Assembly (NCBI GenBank): GCA_900313845.1
Contig: OMTC01000053.1
Location: 1 to 21,061, forward strand
Length of the DNA stretch: 21,061 bases
Direction of reading: 5' to 3'
From: an uncultured Prevotellaceae bacterium
GTDB lineage: Bacteria > Bacteroidota > Bacteroidia > Bacteroidales > Bacteroidaceae
The translations under genes and the position numbers were made by a program. The notes beneath the pieces are model-generated. The model was given only the letters and a program-made list of their open reading frames with translations, had not been told where the DNA came from and searched no databases. Below, piece after piece: positions 6,994 through 14,162 of the stretch. Within the stretch, counting starts at the first letter, position 1. Each line of letters begins with the position of its first letter.

Positions 6994-7854
6994 AAGGCTC
7001 TGGATGAAAAATATACCATCACAGGCATTGGTGCCAACGCTTTCTACGACCAAGAAGGCCTGGAATACATCAAACTCCCTTCCACCATTGAAACCATTGG
7101 CGACAGTGCCTTTGCCTTCTGCCAAAGCCTTTCACACATTCAGTTGCCTTCTTCGTTAAAGACCATCGGCGAAAAAGCTTTCTTTAATTGTAAGAATCTC
7201 TCAGAGCTGAAGCTTCCATCAGGCGTGAACTACATCAAGCCAAGCGCGTTCGCCTATTGCAGCAGCATTGATTCCCTCGCGTTTCCTAATTCTGTTACCC
7301 AAATCGGCAACCAGGTCTGTCAGGATTGTATCCGCTTGAAATATCTCTATCTACCCGGTTCCGTGGATGTCATAGGTGAATATGCGTTCCAGAACTGCGA
7401 AAAGCTACAAATGCTGACGCTGCGCGAAGGCACCACCACCATCCATACGGGTGCCTTTTCGGGATGCAAAGGACTCATTGTCATCGACCTCCCCAAGAGC
7501 ATCAGTTCTCTCGGTCCCAACTGCTTTGAAGGATGCGGCGACATCCACACGATGTATTGCCACAAAGAGAATCCTCCTACATGTGCCAGCAATGCCTTCT
7601 CACCCGATGTGATAGAGGCTCGTCTGTTTGTTCCTAACAAAGCTGACAAAGTGTATGAAATGATGGATTACGAATCCAAGGGTTTCGAAAAGATCAAGAC
7701 GCTTCCCGACGACGACAAATTGGAAAAGCACAAGGGAAAGGAGTTGGAGGACGGACTGAAAGAAGTGGCAAAGAAACCTGAACTCCGACTCAAACGGGCA
7801 CAAAAGCAAGCAAAACAGAAAGAAAAAGAACAAAAAAAGGAAATGGGATTTTGA
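6994..7854 (+). pseudogene. C-terminal part of the BspA-like LRR protein after the in-frame TAA
   Basis: Reading straight on from the TAA in the same frame gives KALDEKYTITGIGANAFYDQ and then at least eight further LRR_5 repeats (for example LPSSLKTIGEKAFFNCKNL) up to about codon 705. A Lys/Glu-rich tail ends at the TGA of 7852-7854. The frame is open for 286 codons, so the whole gene (5503-7854) would encode 783 residues if codon 497 were a sense codon. FSVP-x-KALDEKYTITGIGANAF looks like an unbroken inter-repeat segment with only x changed. GAA, CAA or AAA to TAA would each need one base. An internal start at 7144 exists but has no signal peptide, so this part is probably not made as an exported protein. 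Confidence 0.75.
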
Positions 7855-7873
7855 GTGAAATGTAAAGAATGTG

Positions 7874-7915
7874 GAATGGGGGCTTTATCTTCGAGTTGAG
7901 ATAAAGCCCCCATTC
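7874..7915. terminator. Strong, probably bidirectional terminator hairpin
   Basis: A perfect 17-bp inverted repeat (7874-7890 with 7899-7915, arm core GGGGGCTTTATCT) has an 8-nt loop. It lies 19 nt past the LRR stop and is followed on the plus strand by TTTGTTATAATAATA. Transcripts of the converging cluster ending at 7978 meet it on the minus strand. It is the boundary between the two transcription units. Confidence 0.8.
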
Positions 7916-7977
7916 TTTGTTATAATAATAAAGCGGAAGACGAAACCTTGGATGGAAATTGGAATGATTGCTATGGG

Positions 7978-9363
7978 TTAGAAGGCAACACCTATGCCAA
8001 TTGCCAAGCGCTGCGTTCCCATGAATTTCTCCAATTCTTTCTTCATGACGAAACGATACTGATAGCTGACACGCAAAGCGAAGTAGGAGTACTTGACACA
8101 TAAACCCACAACAGGTGAAATAGCAACAGCTGCATTCAACCTCAATTTCTTCTTGTCGTCTCCGTCCCAATCATTGAGTGCTTCCGATTCTGGAACCTCT
8201 TTCGACTTGTCGCTGACATGCACGGGTTTTCCTTTTGCATTTGGCACGTAGTCGTCCTTATAGTCTCCGTAGTACATCTTTCCTGTCAAACCAGGACCAA
8301 AGAAAATCCAAAGTGGATTGACGATTTTGATGGTCCAACCAAAACTGAGATTTGCTTCTGGTACGTCGCCCACCTTGTTCTCCTTACGTGCCATTTCAAA
8401 TATCTTGGAGTTCATCGAAAGGGAGAAGAATCCACCTGCCTTATGCTGATTGTAGCTACCTGTGGAAATGCCGATAGGCACATCTTTCTGATATTCATAG
8501 GTTACAACACGCGTATGTTCGCTTTTCTTTCTGCTCAATTCGCTGATTTGAATGATTTTGCTAAAGGCTTGATTCATGTTGGCACAGTTGTCGTCCACCA
8601 CACGCTGATAGAGTTCCTTTGCCTTGTCGTACTCATGGCGCTCAAAATAGTGTTCAGCCTGCTGGAATGCCATCATGCAGTCGTCGCTATATTGCTTTTG
8701 GCATTCCACCATTTGCTTCTCGGCATAGGTGTCAGAAGAGTTGAACGACAAGAGGTGGTTATAGCATTCAGCTGCCTTTCTGTAATCCTTCAAGCGCACA
8801 AACAATTCAGCCTTGTTTCTGAGAGATATGAGCGTATCGACAAGAGCAAGATTGGCATTATTTTCTGCCGTATCAACTTCGGAACATTCAGCAGCCGTTT
8901 CGAATTGCAAACGAGCCTCAGGATAGTTCATGTTCTTAATATCGTTCAGTCCCTTGTTGCGATGTTCCTTATAACATCCTGCATCCACAAGACTGTTTGG
9001 GTCCTCGACAATCAAAGTAACGACTCGCTTGGGCTCAATGTTCAGAGGAATATTCAGCGTCTGATAACCTGGTGAGAAGATGCTGAGGATACGACCTCTG
9101 TAGCGACGACCTGTAGGGAAATTGATGTAATAAACGGAGTCTGAGCCTTCCATCACGGTGTTGAAGGGCGCAGCTGATTTGTCCATCGACGAATCAAAGG
9201 TCAAAGGAATGGAGGCATTGCATCGCACAACCAAAGCGCCATCGTCGTTATCATTAGAATACACGTCTGTGGGTTGCGACACGTCTGTCACGGTTAACAC
9301 GCCTTGTGCTAAAACAAATTGTGCCATGAGGAACATGACAAGGAGGGTTGATAGTTTTCTCAT
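7978..9363 (-). CDS. Exported TPR protein with PEGA-like N-terminus and beta-barrel-like C-terminus
   Basis: This is a 461-residue protein with a signal peptide (residues 1-19, FLMAQFVLAQ). Residues about 85-120 (FPTGRRYRGRILSIFSPGYQ, then strands) resemble a small PEGA-like beta domain. Residues 130-265 are TPR-like helices (for example LKDYRKAAECYNHLLSF and RHEYDKAKELYQRVV). Residues 292-461 alternate hydrophobic strands and end in a C-terminal Phe (LAIGIGVAF), as outer-membrane barrels do. An envelope-anchored scaffold is a reasonable inference; no catalytic motif is seen. It is the last gene of the CHASE2/caspase cluster, 151 nt after the NTF2-like gene across a repeat-filled gap. No TAnnTTTG box is obvious in that gap. 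Confidence 0.75.
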   Translation of the reverse strand: MRKLSTLLVMFLMAQFVLAQGVLTVTDVSQPTDVYSNDNDDGALVVRCNASIPLTFDSSMDKSAAPFNTVMEGSDSVYYINFPTGRRYRGRILSIFSPGYQTLNIPLNIEPKRVVTLIVEDPNSLVDAGCYKEHRNKGLNDIKNMNYPEARLQFETAAECSEVDTAENNANLALVDTLISLRNKAELFVRLKDYRKAAECYNHLLSFNSSDTYAEKQMVECQKQYSDDCMMAFQQAEHYFERHEYDKAKELYQRVVDDNCANMNQAFSKIIQISELSRKKSEHTRVVTYEYQKDVPIGISTGSYNQHKAGGFFSLSMNSKIFEMARKENKVGDVPEANLSFGWTIKIVNPLWIFFGPGLTGKMYYGDYKDDYVPNAKGKPVHVSDKSKEVPESEALNDWDGDDKKKLRLNAAVAISPVVGLCVKYSYFALRVSYQYRFVMKKELEKFMGTQRLAIGIGVAF

Positions 9364-9514
9364 AATATTAAGTTTTTGAGTTTTTGAGTTTAATCAGGGA
9401 TTTAAAGGATTTATAAGGATTCTTCATTCTACTCCCCTCGCCTTTTGGAGAGGGGTTGGGGGTGAGGCTCGTTAAACTTTAAACGTTAAACGTTAAACTA
9501 AGTTTTCATGCACA
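9364..9514. repeat. Composite repeat-filled gap
   Basis: The gap is a mosaic. AGTTTTTG repeats lie at 9371-9388. AATCAGGGATTTAAAGGAT lies at 9392-9410, with an exact inverted copy at 14144-14162. A C-rich palindromic block (CTCCCCTC ... GAGAGGGG, 9432-9455) continues into GTTGGGGGTGAGGCT. Heptanucleotide units then follow: CGTTAAA, CTTTAAA, CGTTAAA, CGTTAAA (9470-9497). The shared 19-mer and adjoining C-rich block suggest that this gap and 14060-14162 carry members of one element family. Confidence 0.7.
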
Positions 9515-10501
9515 TCAACGAAGAATCTTGAAGGAACCCAGATGGAAAATCTCGTCGTCGGTTGTGACAACATTTCCTGCATCGTCTTTGTATGGTTGCC
9601 AAGTCCTTACCTGGACGAGAGGTCTGTATTCATCATGGAAATCAATCATGAGGAAAAGATACCCCTCATCTCGATAGTTGTCCGTGTGCCATACTTGACG
9701 AAGGGTCACGCCATAGATGTCGTCGTATTTAGGATGCTGCACCACATCAATATCGGAGAAACTCACATTGATATATCTGGTTTTGTTGAACACATTCGAA
9801 AGGCGTTGCAGGTATTGCTGCTTGGTTTGGCTAAGATACACGACCTTGTTGTTGAGCAGCGTCATCTTGTTGACATCAGAATTCGGTTTCTCCATCACCA
9901 CTTTACCAGTGATAATCAGTGCCTTGTCGCTATACATGCTGTTGAGCAACTTAATATCCTTGCGGTTGTATGCCGTGCGAAAGTTCTCAACAAAGTCGAT
10001 GATAATTTGGCGACGCGTGTAATCTAGGTCAGAACTTTGTTGCGCCATCAGCTGTTCATAGCGATTCATCTCGATGGCAATCGACACACCATCAATCAAT
10101 CCCTCCTTGTTGAAGTTTACGGTCAGTTCCTGGCGTGCTTCTGCTTCGACCGCCTCGTGAATATCTACGGGAATGCCACGCACCTGATAACCGGTTGTTG
10201 TATGCAAGCAACGACTTTTCAAGTCCATCGGTGGACAGCTCATCGCACTGCTTTTCCACATCTCCTCTACGTCGTCAATCGCGTCTTTTGTCATGTAATC
10301 CCGAGAAAGGCTGATGGTTTTCTTACCGCTTTCTGCTGTGAGTCGAAATGTAGCCAATAGATAGGTCATATTTCGCTCTATCTTAGTTTTCAGAGCTTCA
10401 TTTTCAATAGCACCATCAGAAATAGTGAATGAGGTCTGAGCCAAAATGTCAATAGGAAACAACAGCATGAACAATGCTGCAAACAATTCTTTCAGTTTCA
10501 T
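9515..10501 (-). CDS. Exported protein with NTF2/SnoaL-like domain
   Basis: This is a 328-residue protein with a signal peptide (1-21, ending ILAQ). Residues 22-150 are a region I do not recognise, with helices near 35-50 and 72-85. Residues about 162-302 look like an NTF2-like cone: a helix pair (IIIDFVENFRTAYNRKDIKL, then LNSMYSDKALIITG) followed by long strands (YGVTLRQVWHTD, GYLFLMIDFHD, PLVQVRTWQP). Such domains bind small ligands or act as structural parts; no catalytic set is evident. Its ATG overlaps the TGA of the preceding gene (ATGA, 10498-10501), so the two are almost surely translationally coupled. Confidence 0.75.
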   Translation of the reverse strand: MKLKELFAALFMLLFPIDILAQTSFTISDGAIENEALKTKIERNMTYLLATFRLTAESGKKTISLSRDYMTKDAIDDVEEMWKSSAMSCPPMDLKSRCLHTTTGYQVRGIPVDIHEAVEAEARQELTVNFNKEGLIDGVSIAIEMNRYEQLMAQQSSDLDYTRRQIIIDFVENFRTAYNRKDIKLLNSMYSDKALIITGKVVMEKPNSDVNKMTLLNNKVVYLSQTKQQYLQRLSNVFNKTRYINVSFSDIDVVQHPKYDDIYGVTLRQVWHTDNYRDEGYLFLMIDFHDEYRPLVQVRTWQPYKDDAGNVVTTDDEIFHLGSFKILR

Positions 10502-11172
10502 CGCTTATATCTGTAATTTTTGGGATTTGGGAATAAGTTACGAATATCGCTCTGCGGTATATTCGTGTAAAGTTCAGCATAGAGTGTGCCGTCCTTCTTG
10601 AAAATATCGTTCATGGGGGTTTTAAACACTAACATGTGGATGAAATCGAGTTTTACGTTCCTAAACACCAACGTGGCGTTCACCGTATCTTTGTCGATTT
10701 TTGTCACCATGCAATACATCTCCATGTGGGGCGCAAACAAGTCATACATCACTTGCATCGGTATCTTGCCCGACTTGATGACATTGCCATACTGATGATG
10801 GTTGAAAGCCAAGGTTCTGCCATTGTTTTCCACGTAGTTCAGTATCAGGTTGGTCATCGACTCCAAAGGGTAGCGCACATCAAACAGAATCTCATTCTTG
10901 CCCTGTCGGTTCTGCAAATAGAAATCGTTCCTCATCGACTTCACTTGATAGAACTCGCCTTCCACCACGTAGATTCCCTGTTCACTGCATGGCTTGGCTT
11001 TCACTTTCTCCAAATCCACACTACGATGGAAATTGTTTGGCATATTGGCAGTTATCAGCTGCTCATACACCAAAGTGTCGGCGTCTCCCTTGTCGAATGC
11101 ATGCTTTTCTTGAGCTCCCACACTGAGGGAAGCACAAAAGGCAAGCATCAAAAATAAAGTCTTTTTCTTCAT
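10498..11172 (-). CDS. Exported protein of unknown function in the caspase cluster
   Basis: I do not recognise this family. Start chosen at 11172 (MKKKTLFLMLAFCASLSVGA, a clear signal peptide). A longer frame from 11214 would add 14 residues encoded by intergenic repeat DNA and is unlikely. The mature protein of about 200 residues is mixed alpha/beta with no Cys pairs or enzyme motif that I can name. It has a strand-rich middle (GIYVVEGEFYQVKSMRNDFY, then NEILFDVRYP) and ends NPKNYRYKR. Its stop overlaps the start of the NTF2-like gene by 4 nt, so it probably works with that partner. Confidence 0.7.
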   Translation of the reverse strand: MKKKTLFLMLAFCASLSVGAQEKHAFDKGDADTLVYEQLITANMPNNFHRSVDLEKVKAKPCSEQGIYVVEGEFYQVKSMRNDFYLQNRQGKNEILFDVRYPLESMTNLILNYVENNGRTLAFNHHQYGNVIKSGKIPMQVMYDLFAPHMEMYCMVTKIDKDTVNATLVFRNVKLDFIHMLVFKTPMNDIFKKDGTLYAELYTNIPQSDIRNLFPNPKNYRYKR

Positions 11173-11182
11173 AGATTCGAGA

Positions 11183-11279
11183 ATTTTTGAATGAAGAATG
11201 TATTTTACTCTCATCTATAGTGTAATGCTCATTCTACATTCGTAGCGAAGCGACATTCTTCATTTAAGCGAAGCGAACA
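11183..11279. repeat. MITE-like intergenic element between cluster genes
   Basis: The gap carries AATGAAGAATGT at its left and ACATTCTTCATT at 11253-11264 as inverted ends. The left end continues AAGAATGTATTTTAC, a 15-mer also present at 19030-19044 in the gap before the 1088-aa gene. GCGAAGCGA-type short motifs lie between and after the ends. The element sits only about 15 nt from the downstream start codon, so it replaces the native leader. Confidence 0.55.
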
Positions 11280-12200
11280 TCACTTCACTTGGTAGAACTG
11301 TCTGAACACACCCACTTTCATCTTTCCTTCACCCTCGCGCTTCAGAGGACTCATGAGCACACTGAAGTTCACGGGTTCTTCTGATGCAAAGAGCACGAAG
11401 GTTTCGTCCGATTGTCCCTCAGGGAAAATGAAAGGTTCGTTCGTGAACGACACGGTGCAATCAGCAGGCACAAATAGATTGGAGCATGTCAAGTCTTCAT
11501 ACATTGGCAGCACCAGGTACTTGTTGCCGCTCCTGTCGATGTTTAGAACGTTTACATAAAGCGGACTCATTGTGCGGTTTCGTACTCGTACGTAACAAGC
11601 GCTGTTTCCTGCCACTTCCTTTGTCACCACGTTGCCCGTAGCGCAGGAAACGAGTTCGAAATGAACATCCATGTCTGTGCTCATCAGTATTTGCTTGTCC
11701 ACCATCATGGATTCCGCGCTCAGTGTTCCCTGGTCTTTTTTCGTAAACAAATCGAACACCTCGTTCACAAATTGCTTTTCGTTGCTTTCTGAACGGAAAA
11801 CAGTGGCTGAAACCTGCATATAGGAGTCGGGATGAACCATCTTTTTCTTCGATGAATTCGCCAATTCCTTCACTAAATACTCTACATAGAGCTTGGGAAG
11901 ATTCTTGCCCTTGTTTGTTGCCAAATCCACCAGACTTTTCACCGAATTCGTCCCTTTCTTGGTGAAAGAAAACATCTTGCTGTTCTTTTCATCAAGCACA
12001 GTGACAGCGCTTTCGTTCTCAATCTTAATCATTGAATTTGGTTTGAGGCGCACATTGGCATGCAGTTCAGTCTCCTGCCTTCCTTCTACAAGGAAAGCCT
12101 TGCCTGCCACACTATACACTATATACTCCTTTGTTGCTGCAGCCGAAATGTCGAAGATAGGAGCTAATAACAGCAACACAACCAATAGTTGTTTCATCAT
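11280..12200 (-). CDS. Exported DUF4384-type protein
   Basis: This is a 306-residue protein, counted from the ATG at 12200 (MMKQLLVVLLLLAPIFDIS signal peptide); ATGs at 12197 and 12212 are alternatives. Residues about 22-75 (YIVYSVAGKAFLVEGRQETE, then LKPNSMIKIENES) resemble a FecR-like beta fold. The C-terminal part, from about 175, has the DUF4384 look: ACYVRVRNRTMSPLYVNVLN, IDRSGNKYLVLPM, FPEGQSDETFVLFAS. DUF4384 domains are known to be fused to, or adjacent to, caspase-like proteases in several bacterial groups. Only 1 nt separates its start from the caspase stop (12202), so translation is coupled and the pairing is meaningful. Its function in the family is unknown. Confidence 0.8.
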   Translation of the reverse strand: MMKQLLVVLLLLAPIFDISAAATKEYIVYSVAGKAFLVEGRQETELHANVRLKPNSMIKIENESAVTVLDEKNSKMFSFTKKGTNSVKSLVDLATNKGKNLPKLYVEYLVKELANSSKKKMVHPDSYMQVSATVFRSESNEKQFVNEVFDLFTKKDQGTLSAESMMVDKQILMSTDMDVHFELVSCATGNVVTKEVAGNSACYVRVRNRTMSPLYVNVLNIDRSGNKYLVLPMYEDLTCSNLFVPADCTVSFTNEPFIFPEGQSDETFVLFASEEPVNFSVLMSPLKREGEGKMKVGVFRQFYQVK

Positions 12201-12201
12201 C

Positions 12202-14016
12202 TTACTTGTCATAAATAAAGAGGTTAAAACGTTGTGTACCATTTGGGCAAACCCATATAGGTTTCTGTGTTCCCTTTGTTATCTCTTTCACTTTATTGTA
12301 AAGGAACTTGTCCAGCTTGTCGGTCGAAAGTCCTTCGTCGCCATCTTCCTTGGCAGCACCATTCAAGGCATCCACCAGTACATGCGTGTAGGCTCCGTTC
12401 TGCCATTCAGGGTCTTCTTTCGATTTCGTGTCAGATTCGCTCGAAGCATAGAGCATCATGCCGTTCTTCGCCGAGCGCAACTGCTCAAGGAAATGGTCGG
12501 TCACAGCTGAGCGTGAGCCATTCAACAAGGCTGCGGAATAGCAGGCATCGAGAAAGACAATGAACTTGCCATCTATCTCGTTTGCCTTGTCACGGAACGA
12601 CTGAGCACTCACACATTCCCAATCCTTATCGACATGCGCACCGTATGGCACAAAGAAGAATCGGTCTTTCTCATCTCTGTATCCATGACCTGCATAATAG
12701 AAGATACACACGTCGGAAGGTGAGGACACTTCTTTCAGCCAAGACAAAGCCTCAAAAATATCTCCTTGTGTTGCTTCATCGTCGCACAAAGTCTTCACCT
12801 GAACCTCCTCGTATGGCAATCCTCTCTTCTTGGCAATTGCTTTCGAGAAGTCTGCCGCATCTTTGTGCGTGAATTTCAAGTCAGGCAACTTTTCATCGTC
12901 ATAGTCACCAATACCAATGGCAACGACATATAGCTTCGGCATCTCCGTCAAGGAGTTTTCCTTGATGAGTCGGATAGATGAAGGCTCACTGTTGCCATAA
13001 CGATTCTTTGCATAGAGCGTCACTACACAATCATGATTAGGGAGTTGCACTTCCACTGTTTCGGCAGCACGCACACTTCTTGATGTGGAAGTCGATGGTT
13101 TCTGAACCATGCCATCCACCATCACTATCACTTCCGTGTTCTTCTCCTCACCATAGGCAGTCAACTTATATTTCACATTCAGGGTTTTCTCATGGAATTT
13201 CGATTGATCTTCAGGGAAAAGAATCTTGATGACGGGACTTTTGTTCTCTATGTTAGTTGGTGTAATATTATTAGGAGCAGGAGTTGGTGAAACGGTATTA
13301 GGGGCAGGAGTTGGTGAAATATTTTTCGGAGTCTGGTTTTCACTCTTCACTTGTGCTTCCTCTTTTTTTGCTTTTACATCCTCTTTTTTCGCTTTCTTCT
13401 CCTGCTCTTTCAGTGCCTTTGGTCCCATTAACACGCTCTGCACAGGTGTACCCACTTTTTGGGCGCTGGCATTAGCGTTGGCAGCCCCCTCCAACTCCCC
13501 CAAGGGGGAGAGGTTTGCATTTTCTTTTTGCCGCTTTGCAGAGACTACCGCCATGTCTTTCCATTTCTTGGCTTCCTGTGCGTTTTGTTCCACGAGCACA
13601 CCCTTCTCATAGAGTTCAGCTAAGGTGAATTGTCGAGGTACACCTCGACCATACATGTAGCAATACGCCAAATTATATTGTGCCTTGGCATGGTTCTTCT
13701 TTGCTGCACGCTTGAACCATGTGACGGCTGAAGCATAGTCGCGGTAGGTGCCTTCGCCCGTGTAATAAGCAGAACCCACAAGGTACTGTGCTTGCGCATT
13801 GCCTGTTTCGGATGCTTTCGTATAGTGCTCGAATGCCTCTTGGTATTTCTTCTGCTCATAGCATTGGTCACCCAATGCCAATTCACGGGTTCCGTCCACG
13901 TCCTGTGCCGAAAGCGTCAAGGAGAACGCTCCAAGCAATGGAAGGAGTAAAAATCGCATGGCGTTTAGAAGAACGCGTTTAGCGACATCGCCAAGTGTTT
14001 TCTGTTGTTTCATCAT
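12202..14016 (-). CDS. Exported Sel1-repeat caspase-family (C14-like) protease
   Basis: This is a 604-residue protein. The ATG at 14016 was chosen; 13959 would give the compact signal peptide MRFLLLPLLGAFSLTLSAQ, and the frame is open to 14046 through repeat DNA. Numbered from 14016: signal to about 38; Sel1-type repeats about 44-150 (AQAQYLVGSAYYTGEGTYRD and two more); a Lys/Glu/Pro linker 165-258; an Ig-like beta domain about 260-352; and a caspase-like domain 360-600 with H444 in FYYAGHGYRD and C492 in FLDACYSAAL, the expected dyad. The product should act outside the cytoplasm, unlike caspases of known intracellular defence systems. It lies between CHASE2 and DUF4384 genes. The linker holds an inserted intergenic repeat (13485-13512) and a 9-residue duplication (ISPTPAPNT, VSPTPAPNN). 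Confidence 0.88.
   Translation of the reverse strand: MMKQQKTLGDVAKRVLLNAMRFLLLPLLGAFSLTLSAQDVDGTRELALGDQCYEQKKYQEAFEHYTKASETGNAQAQYLVGSAYYTGEGTYRDYASAVTWFKRAAKKNHAKAQYNLAYCYMYGRGVPRQFTLAELYEKGVLVEQNAQEAKKWKDMAVVSAKRQKENANLSPLGELEGAANANASAQKVGTPVQSVLMGPKALKEQEKKAKKEDVKAKKEEAQVKSENQTPKNISPTPAPNTVSPTPAPNNITPTNIENKSPVIKILFPEDQSKFHEKTLNVKYKLTAYGEEKNTEVIVMVDGMVQKPSTSTSRSVRAAETVEVQLPNHDCVVTLYAKNRYGNSEPSSIRLIKENSLTEMPKLYVVAIGIGDYDDEKLPDLKFTHKDAADFSKAIAKKRGLPYEEVQVKTLCDDEATQGDIFEALSWLKEVSSPSDVCIFYYAGHGYRDEKDRFFFVPYGAHVDKDWECVSAQSFRDKANEIDGKFIVFLDACYSAALLNGSRSAVTDHFLEQLRSAKNGMMLYASSESDTKSKEDPEWQNGAYTHVLVDALNGAAKEDGDEGLSTDKLDKFLYNKVKEITKGTQKPIWVCPNGTQRFNLFIYDK
13485..13512 (-). repeat. Intergenic C/G-rich palindrome inside the caspase gene
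   Basis: These 28 nt match the intergenic element at 14063-14090 at 25 of 28 positions (CCCCCTCC ... CTCCCCC.AGGGGGAGAG). On the coding strand they read NLSPLGELEGA in frame, between two low-complexity pieces of the linker. Confidence 0.75.
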
Positions 14017-14025
14017 ATATGTCAG

Positions 14026-14059
14026 GGCACTTTGTGCCAGTTTCAAGTTTCAGGTTTCA
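14026..14059. repeat. Palindrome and heptanucleotide repeats before the caspase gene
   Basis: GGCAC-TTT-GTGCC (14026-14038) forms a 5-bp hairpin immediately upstream of the chosen caspase start. It is followed by three 7-nt units, AGTTTCA, AGTTTCA and GGTTTCA (14039-14059). The layout resembles the gap at 15644-15711. Confidence 0.7.
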
Positions 14060-14162
14060 GGCCCCCCTCCGGCTCCCCCGAGGGGGAGAGAAGCCGTCCG
14101 GATGGTGTTCACCTCCCCTCGGGGAGGTCGGGAGGGGGCTTTTATCCTTTAAATCCCTGATT
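14060..14162. mobile_element. MITE-like inverted repeat between CHASE2 and caspase genes
   Basis: The left arm (14062-14090, C-rich then GAGGGGGAGAG) and right arm (14111-14139, CTCCCCTCGGGGAGG then GGGAGGGGGC) are imperfect reverse complements. They flank a short centre with GTCCGGATGG. To the right lies ATCCTTTAAATCCCTGATT (14144-14162), the exact inverse of 9392-9410. It reaches the CHASE2 stop codon. No protein is encoded. It could fold strongly in mRNA and lower expression of the caspase relative to CHASE2. Confidence 0.55.

Noticed and set aside
12202..14016. Caspase as the effector of a known intracellular abortive-infection system
   Set aside because: It has a signal peptide and Sel1 repeats. 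No gasdermin, nucleotide cyclase or other defence partner is nearby, and neighbours are all exported.
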